Below, one piece after another: positions 41,262 to 52,199 of a stretch of 64,000 nucleotides of DNA. The notes below the pieces were generated by a model. That model was not told where the DNA came from. It did no database searches and worked only from the letters and a program-made list of their open reading frames with translations. The translations under genes were made by a program, and so were the position numbers. Numbering within the stretch: position 1 is the stretch's first letter; each line of letters starts with the position of its first letter. Origin of the DNA: Rhynchopus sp. YZ270_cl-10 (Eukaryota > Euglenozoa > Diplonemea > Diplonemida > Diplonemidae). The stretch lies in contig OZ037881.1 in the NCBI GenBank assembly GCA_964035575.1, forward strand, positions 1,116,001 to 1,180,000, read 5' to 3'.

Positions 41262-42972
41262 GTAGGATAATAAAATGACAAAAGTTTGGTAGGTGTGGCA
41301 AAAGATGATTTTTCAAAATATTCACAAAAAAAAAAAACAAAAAAAAAAAAAATGCGCTAAGAACGAAAAATACAGCAACAGCCAGCTAGTTGAAACTCCC
41401 ATTTTTTTTTTTTTTTTTTTTTGGGGAGCAGAATTTTTAGACGTTCTCCTGAAAGATACAAAAGGATATTTGAGACGCTTAAGTGCACCTAAACAACCCG
41501 GTTCTTGATGCAAAAGATAGTTGCTCATTGGGGGAAGGGGGTTGGGAGTTGGGAGTTAAAACAAAAAGGGAAGAAATGGGAGAAAAAACAAGAAAAATTA
41601 CAACTGTACAACTCCTTCGAAAGGAACCAAGATGTATTATACCTATGAGAGACCAGTCATCTTGATTTTTTTTTTTTTGTTTTTGTTTTCATTTTTTACT
41701 CTTGTCACCCATCTCCGTAACACTGTACAACAACACGGTATGTCCTCCAAATACCTTTACCAAAGATGATACGTGACATACAATGAGGTACATGCAGTCA
41801 TTCAAATATTTCTTTCTCTAGGGGTAGGTACGGGGAGTTTTTTTTTGTTTATACCGTCTATTCAGTAGAATAGACGGTATTTGAAATATTTTTTTTTTAC
41901 AACACATATTCTGGCACACCTTCCCCTCCCTGTTAGAGACATTCCACTCAGTGGCCCAGGACTTTCAAAAAAAAAAAAAAAAAAAAGGTGTATTTTTTGG
42001 GGGGGTCTTTTTTGTAAGGAGAGAAGCTACGTGCTTTTCCTCATTCCTGCTCGCTCTCCCTCACACTATCTGTGAGGAGGGCCGTTTTCTGTCTCGCAAA
42101 GGAGTCTCTTTTATCTAATGTTCATGTTATATGTGGTGAAAAAAAACTGTACATGTCCATTTCTAAAGATTCCTTTTGCTTTGACCCCACACCTCCCCCC
42201 CCCCCCCAACTCCCCCTCCACCCCCCCTCCTCCCTAATACCAGCAATGGTCACAGTGAGCTTACCCTCCTCATTTCTCTTTATATTTTTGTTTTTTGTTT
42301 TTTTCAAAAAAAAAAATATGGATTGTGCCACGTGCTCCAGTTTTTTTTTTCAAGTTTTTTAAAATGTTCAAAAAAATGTTTCAAAAAAAAAGAGATTTTA
42401 TGGGGTGGTGTGATGGTAGTGGTGGGGGAACTGTTGATTGGGGTTGGATACAGACAATGAAGAGAAAAAATAGACGGGGGGGTGAAGATGTATTAGTTTT
42501 GATAGTTCACGTTTACATTAGCAACAAATGGGTTTTTTTTGGCACTTCTAGAAAGAATGCAGTAAAAACCCTTCTTACGAAGAAGAAAGACAAAGTCCTG
42601 GTCTGAGCATGGATTTCCCCCCCTCCTGTGATTCGACCCTCCCGATAAGCCCCCCAAAAAATTATAAAAAAAAAAAAACAAACTTTTGTAAAGCTTCTAC
42701 CCTGGAAAAAAAAAGGTGTCTTTTTTTTTTTCAAAAAAAGGCGAAAAAAAACACAAAAAATAGCATTTTTTGCCCTCTTCATCAAAACTCTTTTAAAACT
42801 TAACAGGGTCATGTGCCAGCACCCGCGGTAGCACTAAACCCGCCTACACCGTAGGTAATCGTAAAAAAAAACTTTTCCTACAACCTTCTTCAGACGTACA
42901 CATTTTTTTTTTTTTTTTTTACAAAGGGTCGCAAATAACTTCCTTCACCATTTTGAAGGTCTCCACCACACA
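41262..42972. other. AT-rich spacer
   Basis: No gene supported. Dominated by A/T homopolymers, poly-C near 42195-42240 and one strong hairpin at 41851-41880. Confidence 0.65.
41851..41880. repeat. Perfect 13-bp-stem hairpin
   Basis: ATACCGTCTATTC, loop AGTA, exact complement. It is preceded by a T-run and followed by TTGAAATATT and another T-run, with no gene closer than ~0.6 kb. It could be a terminator-like RNA structure, a cruciform or a tiny fold-back element. Confidence 0.85.
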
Positions 42973-45900
42973 ATGTCAGTCCCAATCCGAAAGGTGCTTC
43001 TGATAGGCGACCATGTCTCTGAGGCTGCAAACCTGGTCGGCACACTTACCTCAAGAAAGCGTTCTATCGCTTTCCCTTGCAAACATCGGGTTAAGATTGA
43101 GGCAGGCGACGAAGTGGTGCAGGCGGACCTGCTGTTATACCAATCCGACGACCCTCTTGGGTTCGGCACTGTCGAACCTAAGAAACCCGATGTGGTTATC
43201 CTCTGCACCCATGCATTCAACCCTGAGACTGCGAACCTGCTTGCACTGGAGCGCTGGAAGGAGAAGATTGGGTCTATGGAATGCCCGAAAATCTTGGTGT
43301 CAACAGGTCTGGAGCAGTGTGTCCCTCACTTTATGGCCGAAGAGGAGAAGGACTCTGCCAATGAAAACCCGTCGATTACTAGCGCAGGATCGTTGTCGCT
43401 GCTTTGCGAGGAGGTGTCCGCATGTGCCTGCTTTGAAGTCTCCACCCAACATGCCGCAAGAGTGCAACAACTCTTTGCCCACGCGCTTCTTGCCGCCATA
43501 TCCCCCACCGCATGCACCATCCCCACCACACCAGAGTCAGTATTAACGCAACGTAGGGCATTAATGCAGGCCCTAGTAGAACGCAAAATCGGTGTAATCC
43601 CCAAACCCACAAAACTCGCAAAAACCCAAGACGACAAACAAGCGAAGGAGGTCTTCACAAAGCTTGGCATCGAACAGCCGTGGGAGAGGAAGGTGCGGAA
43701 GGAGAAGATTTCTTACCACAATGTTTATACTCATGAGAAGCTTGGGCCGGCGAGGGGGCAGAAGGCGCCTGGAAATTATGAACTGGAAGATCGCGTTAAG
43801 CTGCAGAGGAGGAAGTTTGAGCATGAAGTGGACCAGATGCGGGCAGCACAGATTAGCGACGTGGAAGATGAACGGTTGGCTAGGATGGAGAACTTAGAGG
43901 CACAGTACGGGCAGGACTTTGCAGCAACCGCAAGCGACCTGTTGAGGGAGATTGAAGTACTAAAGAAAGACACCACAGAGCTGCGCGCGCAGTACGACAG
44001 CATCCGCGAGGAGCAGGCAAAGAACGACACCCGAGGCGACGAGCTGCAGACCCTCTCAGACCTGCGCGCCACAAAGGACGCTGTCATCCAGCAGCGTGTT
44101 GAAGAGGACATCGACCACGAACGCAAGATGGAGGCCTTCCAAGAGGAGCTGAACACACTGCAAAACACAGACCTCAAGAAGAACATCAAGCACGACACCT
44201 TTGATGCGGTTACAATGTATGTATATCTTTTTGGTTTTTTTGATAAAACAACTTGTTGTCAATTCTAAAAAGATTGGAGGCAGCGCTGCAGGGCAAACAA
44301 AACGGATTGAAAAAAACAGAAGCTTGCTTGTTTTCTTTGAGTACTCAATTAACCACAACAACCATACTTCAGTTTAACACATTTTTTCACCTTTTTGTTT
44401 TCCCGGCTTTGAGCGCACAAACAAAAGACCCGATCTTTTTGTCGATACCACCACCTCGGCTTTTTCACCCAGTTTTTCCGTCGTCTACATTAACAAAACA
44501 TCCACAACCACAGTGAAAACCGCCGCCTCCAGCAGCAACTCCGCAGTGTCCTTGAAGAGTCGAAGAGTCTCCGCACTTCGATCAAGAAGGTGGAGGAACG
44601 GTATACCACATCATATCCTCCCCCATCCACACCACCCACCCACCCACCCACAGAACCAAGCAAACCCGCTCACAAATCGACTCCGGCCAGCAGATCTGCA
44701 TGAAGACATCCTCCAAAGCCAACACCGCACGCAACAAGGCTGCCGCACTCAAGGAGGACATCGCGAAGCTCCGCGCCGAGAAGGACTGGCACAGCAACGC
44801 ACTCTTCCTCCGCCGCTCCACCGAAACCGCTGTGGCACAGCAACTCCGCGACTGGAAGAGAGAGGGCCGTGTCCTACGAAGCATGATTGCCGACATCGAC
44901 GACAAAATCAAAGAACAGGAACAACCTATTGCCCTATACCTCACCGAAGAAAAGAGACGGGCAAGGGCTCGGGGCGGGCCCTTGCTTTTGGACGACGAAG
45001 ACATCGTAAACTGGAAGAACCGGCGGAGCCACGCTGGGGAGTATCAAGCCCCCTCGAACAAACAGCTGATGCAGCGTCTCCACACAGAGCACGACCGCTT
45101 GCATTTGCAGTACAACTTCCTTAGTGCAGATGTGGCAGAGAAGGCGGCCCTCTCAGACGAAACGCTGCACACCATTAAATCCACTCTCAAAGACTATTTT
45201 CAGTCTGAATCCCAGGCAGCCACATCTGCCGAAGAAGTCACGCAAAACCTGCACAAACTGCTTCTCCTCTTAGGGGACCTCTTAACCAGCCGACGCCTTG
45301 CCGTCAAACATATGCAACACCAAGAAGACAGCCTCTGTGAACACCTTGTCTCACTGCAGACACAGAGCGATTCATTGTTAAGGAGCACTACCTTAGCAGG
45401 GTTTGATGGTGACTTTGCGCAGGTCAGAGAGTCGCAAGAAGCGATGAGGTCTCAAATGTACGAAGGTGCCGAGGCAGCAGAGCAGACGTCTCTCCTCAGA
45501 AGGGAGCAGGTCACTGCACTGCAGGCGGTGTGTACGCAAAAGAGGAAGGTGACAGACAGACTTCGCCACCGTGAAGCACAGTCTGAAGCACAAGAGGCTG
45601 CCGCAGCTGAGCTGTATCGTGACGTAGTGTCCGTCATTGAGACCGCAGAGTCTACCTTAGAACGCCACCTTGTGAACACAAAAGGGAAGGTCACGCGAAG
45701 CTTTCTTAACAAAGCAATACAAGGCCTACACCATGACACCCAAGCCCTCATTGTACGCCGCTGTTCGAGACGCCCTCTGGGGAACATCGAAGCGCCGCCG
45801 AAGGAGGGGAAGAAAAAAGGGAAGGGGACGGTGGTGGTGGCACACGAGAGCGCTATCACAAGGGCGTCGTTAGGGCTGGCGGAGCGGAGTACTGTGAAGA

Positions 45901-46091
45901 AGGTGCGTGCAGGTACAAAAAGGCGTGATGGTCGCCCCACCTACGGCCCCCCAGGACAGTACAGTGCGGAAGTGGAGCACACAAAAGAACGTTATGCAGA
46001 CCTGGCGTCGGCCCTGAGTGAGCAGTTCGGTGTCGGGCAAAGGGGGTCCGCCTCTGATGGCTTCCAAAAAGGGTGGAAAAAGCTGTGGTGA
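42973..46091 (+). CDS. Pseudo-GTPase-like domain with long coiled coil
   Basis: Three exons (42973-44216, 44514-44600, 44654-46091) give 922 residues; joins restore IENRRLQQQL and EERTKQT in phase and in coiled-coil register. Residues ~1-185 look like a Ras/Rab-type fold: RKVLLIGDHVSEAANLVGTL at the P-loop position (no GKS/T), KKPDVVILCTHAF at the DxxG-strand region, CPKILVSTGLEQ at the NKxD strand and CACFEVSTQ at the SAK position, then an AARVQQLFAHALL helix. All nucleotide-binding consensus residues are missing, hence a pseudo-GTPase at most. The remainder is mostly Glu/Lys/Arg/Gln coiled coil (~270-820) with a basic tail. A ciliary or cytoskeletal structural role is plausible (inference). 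Intron 1 is 297 bp. Confidence 0.72.
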
Positions 46092-46118
46092 GTTCAACTC
46101 TTTTTTTTTGCATTCCAT

Positions 46119-46180
46119 TCCAGAGTGTCAATGCCTGAGTCCCAGAGAGAGTTTTGCACTATCAACTTCACCTTTTTTCG
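46119..46180 (+). repeat. Dispersed repeat, 'GAGTGTCARTGC' type
   Basis: AGAGTGTCAATGCCTG, GTCC, TTTTGCACTATCAACTTCAC and a T-run; the 3' part is identical to 9615-9704 over 20 bases. Confidence 0.75.
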
Positions 46181-46321
46181 TTTCAAGAATAGCTTCTAGC
46201 CTTGGGTGTAGAAATCCCCAGTTGTTTGTTTTTTCCCCCTTTTCGTCGTGTTTCGTGGTGTTAATACTCATAGTATAAATGTTGTACTGCAGATGAAGAT
46301 GTGTGTTGCTTCACCAACTCT

Positions 46322-46372
46322 TTTCCCCCCGGGGTACCCTGCCACGAGAGGGCTTTGTATTTCAGGTAAAAT
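46322..46372 (+). repeat. Partial 'GAGAGGGCTTTGTATTTCAA' repeat
   Basis: GGGTACCCTGCCAC followed by GAGAGGGCTTTGTATTTCA; 3' half of the family at 12226. Confidence 0.65.
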
Positions 46373-46616
46373 TTCCCTTTCCTTTTCCGTTCTTTTCCTT
46401 TCCAAAAAAAATGTTAGAGCAAAAAATAATGTGTGTTTTTCTATAGAAAATAGAGATAGAAAAAAGCAAGATCCCCTTCCTCCTCTTTACCCTCTTTTTT
46501 CCAGAACTGGGTCCACCCCCAGGCTGGCATAGTGTAGGAACCGTGAACTGCATCCTATATTTTATCTCCCTCCTTTTTCCACCAAAGTTCAATTCACTTA
46601 GTATACACCACAAAAA

Positions 46617-46985
46617 ATGGATACCAATGAACGTGACGCGCTTACCTTAAAGGTTCATCCGGTGGTGGACCGGCCGAGGTCGGTTGGGAGAATTGGAAAG
46701 AAGAGGGTACCGTGGCAGACGTGGGCTATTGCTGTGATAGGTCTGGTGTTGGGGGCAGTGTTTGTAGCGTTGGATAACACGGTTATAAAGGGGTACGAGT
46801 CGGTGCCGCTGATGGGGTACAGTGGCTTTGCATTGTCGCTGTGTGCCTTCCTCCACGCTCACCTCATAAGCCAAGAGGAGTCGCGTCTTAACGCCCGCTA
46901 CCTCCAGACCCAACGACGCCGCCGTACCACAATGCGCTTCGAAGAAAGGGTCGACTACAACAAGAGAAAAAGCAGAATTAATTGA
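46617..46985 (+). CDS. Small two-helix membrane protein
   Basis: Single-exon gene, 122 residues. Basic N-terminal segment (GRIGKKRVPWQ), first hydrophobic helix TWAIAVIGLVLGAVFVAL (~33-51), a short loop with KGYESVP, and second helix MGYSGFALSLCAFLHAHL (~65-83). A very basic cytosolic tail ends RKSRIN. Both ends are predicted cytosolic by the positive-inside rule. The size and two-helix layout recall TMEM230/TMEM134-like trafficking proteins, but I see no diagnostic motif and do not assign a family. Coding quality is good and the start is preceded by an acceptor-like AG. Confidence 0.7.
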   Translation: MDTNERDALTLKVHPVVDRPRSVGRIGKKRVPWQTWAIAVIGLVLGAVFVALDNTVIKGYESVPLMGYSGFALSLCAFLHAHLISQEESRLNARYLQTQRRRRTTMRFEERVDYNKRKSRIN

Positions 46986-47350
46986 AGTTTTTACAACTTT
47001 TCTGCACCTTTTTTTTGAAAGGTTTCGTTGCATTGCGGGTTTTTTTTTTGGGCACATCGTGTTTACATACGAATGGAACAAAAGCCGTATTTTTTTTCAC
47101 GCATTTTCTCATAGCACCAAAAAAAATCCCACCCCAAACTCTTTTCTGTCCCCCCTTTTTTGTCACCTCATGAAGGAGGAAATAGCATTTTGAACACATT
47201 TTGCAGTTCTGGGGACGAACCGCGCTGCAGATCCACTCACCAAACGAAGTGTTTTGTGCATTTCCACCACAATGAGTTGTTCAGTTTCTATTTTCAATAT
47301 ATTTCCAACAATCCCCACTCTCCAGACACCTTCCCCCTTCTCCGCACACT
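46986..47350. other. Spacer and sulfatase leader
   Basis: No gene supported; contains the repeat at 47159-47216 and an acceptor-like CCCACTCTCCAG near 47327. Confidence 0.55.
47159..47216 (+). repeat. Dispersed repeat, 'TCACCTCATGAAGG' type
   Basis: TTTGTCACCTCATGAAGGAG, AGCATTTTGAACAC, TTTTGCAGTTCT; nearly the same order as the intronic copy at 51982-52046. Confidence 0.8.
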
Positions 47351-48817
47351 ATGTCGTGCCTTCTTCTTCTCTCTACCGCGCTTTGCAGCACCGCAACCAA
47401 ACCCCACATCATCATGGTCCTTGGTGACGACGTTGGGTATTACAACTTGGGCTTCACCGAAGGGAACCCCGAGGCATACACGCCTAATATGGACACCCTG
47501 ACCAAAGAGGGGGTCAAGCTGGACCGGCACTATGTGTTTAAGTACTGCTCCCCAACGCGGTCGTCGCTGATGAGCGGACGTCTGCCGATTCACGTGAACC
47601 AGGACAACCCGGGGGCGCTTGGCGGGGGTGTGGACCTGCGGATGACGATGCTCCCTAAAAAGCTGAAGACCGTTGGCTATGCGACCCACCACGTCGGCAA
47701 ATGGCATCTTGGACAGACCTTTATTGAGAACGTCCCTGCAAGCAGAGGTTTCGACACCTCTTTGGGCTACCTTTCTGGGTCAGAGGACCACTTCACGCAG
47801 CGTGTCGGTGCGGGTGTTGATCTGTTCGAACAGTTTGCCCCCGCATACGGAAAAAACGGTACCTACGGCTCCGATATGTACACAGACAGGATGGTTCAGC
47901 TCATTGAAGCGCACGACCCTTCTACCCCCTTCTTCTTGTACGCAGCCTTCCAAAACACGCATTTCCCTTATGAAGTGCCGGACTCCTATTTGAATGCGAG
48001 CATCGCAAAGGAGAGGAGGACGTACCAAGCGATGGTCAGGGTTCTTGACGAATCGGTTGGGAATTTGACAAAGGCGTTGAAGGGGAAGGGGATGTGGGAG
48101 AACACACTGCTGGTCTTTTCTGCGGATAATGGGGGCGCCTCTGCGATTGAGGGGTGTGCGTCGAACAACTACCCGCTGCGTGGATCGAAGCACACTGACT
48201 ATGAAGGTGGCATCCGTGCCGGCGCTTTCATTGCAGGCGGTGTTGTCCCCACCACCATGGCAGGCAAGACACTTGACGGATACATCTCCATCGCTGACTG
48301 GTACGCCACCTTTGCACACCTCGCCGGATACAACCCCGAGGACCCACAAGAAGGCGTCCCCGACATCGACAGCATGAACATGTGGTCCATGCTCTCTGGA
48401 GCAAACACCACCTCGCCACGCACAGAGATCCCCCTGCAGGTCAATAAGAAGGGCAACCTTGAGTTCCCTACCGGAGAAGGGCTGATCTCAGGGGAATGGA
48501 AATATGTTGTTGGAAATTTGAATGATGGGATTTGGATGTCTACACAATACCCGAACGATACGTCGGTTTGCGCCTTTCAGGATGTAGGCTGCCCGAACGG
48601 ATGTCTCTTTAACATTATCACAGACCCCACAGAGCACAACGATGTGTCTTCAGAACAACCCGAAATATTTGCCTCCCTGAAGGCACGTCTGGCAGAGATC
48701 GCAACAACGGTCTTCCAAACCACATTGCCTAGCAACTTCTCGCGGGCAAACTGCCAGAATTCTTCTACCAGTGTGGAAAACCACAAAGGGTTCGTCGCCC
48801 CTCTGTGTACCCTGTAA
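47351..48817 (+). CDS. Arylsulfatase B-like sulfatase, secreted or lysosomal
   Basis: Single-exon gene, 488 residues. Residues 1-14 are a signal peptide (MSCLLLLSTALCST). Metal-site DD is in HIIMVLGDDVGYYNLG. The sulfatase signature FKYCSPTRSSLMSGR contains Cys66, to be converted to formylglycine by a sulfatase-modifying enzyme. The second signature is GYATHHVGKWHLG. Later active-site residues lie in FSADNGGA and GSKHTDYEGGIRAG. The order and the GFDTSLGYLSGSEDHF segment match the ARSB/ARSI/ARSJ group, which removes sulfate from sulfated glycans. Several Asn glycosylation sites are present. No retention signal is visible. It is complete at both ends and predicted active. Confidence 0.95.
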   Translation: MSCLLLLSTALCSTATKPHIIMVLGDDVGYYNLGFTEGNPEAYTPNMDTLTKEGVKLDRHYVFKYCSPTRSSLMSGRLPIHVNQDNPGALGGGVDLRMTMLPKKLKTVGYATHHVGKWHLGQTFIENVPASRGFDTSLGYLSGSEDHFTQRVGAGVDLFEQFAPAYGKNGTYGSDMYTDRMVQLIEAHDPSTPFFLYAAFQNTHFPYEVPDSYLNASIAKERRTYQAMVRVLDESVGNLTKALKGKGMWENTLLVFSADNGGASAIEGCASNNYPLRGSKHTDYEGGIRAGAFIAGGVVPTTMAGKTLDGYISIADWYATFAHLAGYNPEDPQEGVPDIDSMNMWSMLSGANTTSPRTEIPLQVNKKGNLEFPTGEGLISGEWKYVVGNLNDGIWMSTQYPNDTSVCAFQDVGCPNGCLFNIITDPTEHNDVSSEQPEIFASLKARLAEIATTVFQTTLPSNFSRANCQNSSTSVENHKGFVAPLCTL

Positions 48818-49795
48818 TATGTTGCAAAAAGAAAAAGGGTAAAAAATGTGATTTGTTTGCAGATGCGAGACCTTTCTCAAAGGGGTTTTTTCCCGCGTTT
48901 GAACGTTTTGTTTAGTGTTTTTCTGTTTTTTTTTTTTCCAACGTCATCTTCTTTTTTTTTTTGGATGTGCACAAAAATGAGGCACTGAAAGTCGTTATCT
49001 TTTTTTGTTACATCCAACATCAAAAGGGAATCTTCTCGTTTGTTTGACACCTGTCAGTCCGAAGTATATATTTATTTTTGTGTATGCGTGCTTTTGTTCT
49101 CGTCGCGTGTATGGGGTAGGGGATGGGGGGATGGGGAGGGGATCCTGTTTGTTTCTCAACTTTGTTTGTGTGCCTTTTTCTTTTTTGCAAAAAGAGAGTT
49201 TCGCAATGGACTTCTCTTTTTTTTAAAAAGTACAACAACGTCACCATTTTATAAAGGTGGCGTAGTGCTAAGGCTCGCTATCACAAAACTTCACTTTTTT
49301 TTTGGCGTACGAAAAAAGCATGTACGTAATGCAAAAGAGGTGGGTTACCCTTGAGCCTTGTATAAGTTAGGTATAAAAAAAAACCCCGGCATATTTTTTT
49401 GTTGTTGTTGCTTGTTTCATTTGTTTAGGTACCTCAGCAAGGCGAAGGTTCTGTCTGGCAGTTCCGTACGTTTTCAAAAGGGAGAAGAAGAAGAAAAAAA
49501 AATCGGCAGAATGCAGGATTTAAAAAAAAATACAAAAATACAAGCTTTGCACTGGAGCTCTTTTTTGCGACATACAGGTATAACACACCATGTCCCCATA
49601 TATGCAGTACGGTGCAGGTTGTTTTGATAAATTGAATTTTTTTTTTGAACGTCGTGAAAAAAAAGGCCCTTTTATTACCCACCTCGCATCCCATCCATCA
49701 CCTCTCACAAAACATTCTGTCCATAAACCAACTCTCCTTGCCAGCCTCTCCCCCCTCATCCCTTTAAGCATTCCTTAAAAGGAAGCTAATATACA
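48818..49795. other. Spacer with weak repeat traces
   Basis: No gene supported. Weak matches to dispersed repeats occur near 48966 (GTGCACAAAAATGAGGCAC) and 49250-49300 (TATCACAAAACTTCAC plus T-run). Confidence 0.6.
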
Positions 49796-50853
49796 ATGGC
49801 TGATCAAGCGTTCAAAAGCCTGTCCCGCGTGGTGGGGGTGGTTACCGGAGCTGGGTTTGTGATGTCGCAGTGTAGTTATGTGTTGTACCCCGGCCAGGCA
49901 GCGATCATCTACAACCGTCTGTCGGGGGTGGAGGAAGGTGTGCACTACGAGGGCTTCCACTTCCGGATCCCCTTTATCGAGTTCCCGAAGGTGTACGACA
50001 TCCGCCTGCGTCCTGCTGTCATTGAGACCGTGACAGGAACGAAGGATCTCCAAAAGGTGAACATCAAGCTGAGAGTGCTCTTCACCCCCAACACCGAGAA
50101 GCTTGGTGTGCTCTACCAGACACTTGGTCTGGACTATAACGAGAGAGTGCTCCCATCCATTGGTATGTGGTTTGTTATGGAATCAAAGTGTCGCTTTCTT
50201 GCGTCAAAAACAGGTGCTTTTCAAAGCGTGGCTTTCTTGTATCAAAACACCCCCCGGTAGGTAACGAAATCATGAAGGCAGTGGTGGCGGAGTACAACGC
50301 CGAGGAGCTTGTGGTGCGTCGTGAGAGTGTGTCGCAGGAGATCAGAAAGCGCATGCACGCAAAGGCAAGAGACGACTTCAACATTATCCTTGAGGACATC
50401 TCGCTCATGGACATTAGCTTTGGGGTGGAGTTCATGCAGGCCGTCGAGGCGAAGCAGGTGGCACAGCAGGACGCACAGAAGCACCAATGGGTGGTGCTGA
50501 AGAACGAGCAGGAGAAGCTGGCAGCCATCACCAGAGCAGAGGGTGAGGCATCCGCAGCAAAAATGATTTCCGACGCGGTTCTCGAAGCGGGACCGGGACT
50601 GGTATGCAACTGAACGAACGCCCCCATATACGTTCCGTGCGACACATTTTGTCGATTCCTCAAATAGCATTTTTAATACAAACTGTTATGACTCACTCAC
50701 CCATTGCCACATTCACATCCACACCCCTTTTCTCAGGTGGAGCTTCGTCGTATCGAAACAGCAAAACGGATTGCCTCTAACCTTGCTGAGTCGAACTCTG
50801 TGCACTACGTCCCTGGGGGAGGTAATGTGATGCTGGGACTGCGCTCCGCATGA
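49796..50853 (+). CDS. PHB1: Prohibitin-1
   Basis: Three exons (49796-50162, 50261-50601, 50737-50853) give 274 residues, matching human PHB1 (272). An N-terminal hydrophobic anchor (VVGVVTGAGFVMSQCSYVLY) is followed by the SPFH/PHB domain: GQAAIIYNRLSGV, GFHFRIPFIEFPKVYDIRLRP-like region, [40 protein letters not shown]. The C-terminal coiled coil contains VEAKQVAQQDAQK and AITRAEGEASAAKMIS. It forms ring complexes with PHB2 in the mitochondrial inner membrane, stabilising cristae and respiratory complexes; its presence implies cristate mitochondria. Intron 1 (50163-50260) contains two imperfect ~30-bp direct repeats (TCAAAGYGTSGCTTTCTTG). Confidence 0.97.
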
Positions 50854-51539
50854 GCTAACACTCAGGCAGTCCGGTTCAGGCTGCCTCAGTGCACTGTGCG
50901 CTGCCAGCACGTAGAGAACGGTTTCTAAAGAATCTAAAAACGAACCCAGAAAAAAAAACCAACAACAAGCATGTGATCATGCTGTAAACCCGTCCCCCCC
51001 CCGTTTTTTTGTGTTTTTATACTTTGGTGGGCTCTGGAGGAGAAAATGATAAAAGGCCGGTCTAGCTGACATCAAAGTACCCTTCCTCCTAAATGGAATG
51101 TGTGTGGTGCTAGCGACGAGAAAAAAAAAATCCATTTGACAGAAAAAGTGTTGCATGAAAGGGGCTTTACAGTAGGACAAGAAACTTGGCGACCAAATAA
51201 TATTGGCGGATTTTGGGGGTTTTCTTGCAATTGGCGACTTTTTTGGTCGCCAATATTACTTGTCCTACTGTATTTAAAAAAGGCAGAACTTTTTTGGGGG
51301 AAGTGAGCTAGCTTTACAACGTACAGCATAAGAAGGGTTGGGGTATTTGGGGGGTGGTTAGGGTTGGGCGAAATGGAACACTAATGGGTCTTTTCCCCCC
51401 ACCATTCCTTTCTTTTCCTTCCCGGGTATTGCAAAAAATAAAAGAAATTGACCAACTTCTTCCCTTCTTCTTCCTCACCGTTTCAACCATTTTTCAAACT
51501 TTTTACAGAATCCTGTTTACACAAAAGACACAAGGAAAT
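50854..51539. other. Spacer with a mariner-type MITE
   Basis: No gene supported. Holds the 101-bp element at 51170-51270. An acceptor-like CTTTTTACAG lies 32 bases before the next ATG. Confidence 0.6.
51170..51270. mobile_element. Tc1/mariner-like MITE (101 bp)
   Basis: Inverted repeats starting CAGTAGGACAAG on both ends with an inner paired TTGGCGACCAAA, flanked by TA dinucleotides (51168-51169, 51271-51272), the target choice of Tc1/mariner elements. Nearly the whole unit folds into a hairpin. No coding capacity. Confidence 0.75.
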
Positions 51540-52199
51540 ATGTCCACTGGAGAATTAAGCCAGGAGAATTTCTCTCTACGTCCGAATTACAAGAAAAAGT
51601 TTCGCGCGAACAATGTGCGTGATGTGATCCGGAAGGTCCTCGTGGAGAAGCTCGAAGGGGGCGAGTACAATGCCGATAGTGTCAGCAGTCTTACCAAAGA
51701 AGTGGCCGACTTAATACGCGACAGATTAAAGCAGCAGGACTTTGACCGGTACAAACTCATTGTTAACGTATTTATCTGCGAGCAAAAAGGGGATGGAGTG
51801 AAAATGGTATGGTTCTGCCTTTCTTTTTCACACAAAAAACCTCATCTACAGGGCTGCAGATGCTTCTGGGACCAGGACACAGACAGCTATGCACAAGACA
51901 TCTACATGAACAAGGTACTGTTCCCTTTTTTTTTCACATTTTTTTTCCCCCTGCGTTCTCCGATGTAGGCGTTTGCGTAACTTTGTCACCTCATGAAGGA
52001 GGAAAATGGAAACAAAGCATTTTGAACACACTTTTGCGGTTCTAGGTGGTGTGCGTTTCACCACAACCTCTCTCCCATGGGGTTTTTTATGTGTGAGGAG
52101 TGTTTCTCACTTTCTCTTTGGTTTGTTTCCACCCCCCCTTCCCCATCACAACAGGGTCTGTTCGCGATAGCAACGGTGTTTGGCATTTATCATTATTAG
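51540..52199 (+). CDS. Tctex1-type dynein light chain (DYNLT2B-like)
   Basis: Three exons (51540-51806, 51852-51914, 52155-52199) give 124 residues. After a short N-terminus, the Tctex fold is clear: LRPNYKKKFRANNVRDVIRKVL, LTKEVADLIRDRLKQQDFDRYK, LIVNVFICEQKGDGVKM, GCRCFWDQDTDSYAQ and the C-terminal strand LFAIATVFGIYHY. The last strand and the WDxxTDxYA motif match TCTEX1D2/DYNLT2B, a light chain of the dynein-2 retrograde intraflagellar transport motor and inner arms, which suggests a flagellated cell. Intron 2 is 240 bp and includes a dispersed repeat copy, whereas intron 1 is only 45 bp. Confidence 0.94.
51982..52046 (+). repeat. Dispersed repeat inside dynein light-chain intron 2
   Basis: TTGTCACCTCATGAAGGAGG, AAGCATTTTGAACAC, TTTTGCGGTTCT; closest relative at 47159-47216. 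Confidence 0.8.

Larger units (their letters stand above)
46092..46616. other. Spacer with two repeat copies
   Basis: Holds repeats at 46119-46180 and 46322-46372. An acceptor-like CAATTCACTTAG lies 15 bases before the next ATG. Confidence 0.6.

Noticed and set aside
44513-45124. Open frame of 203 codons in another frame over the coiled-coil gene
   Set aside because: Arg/His/Pro-rich shadow frame; the splice-consistent frame restores coiled-coil heptads and a multiple-of-three coding length.
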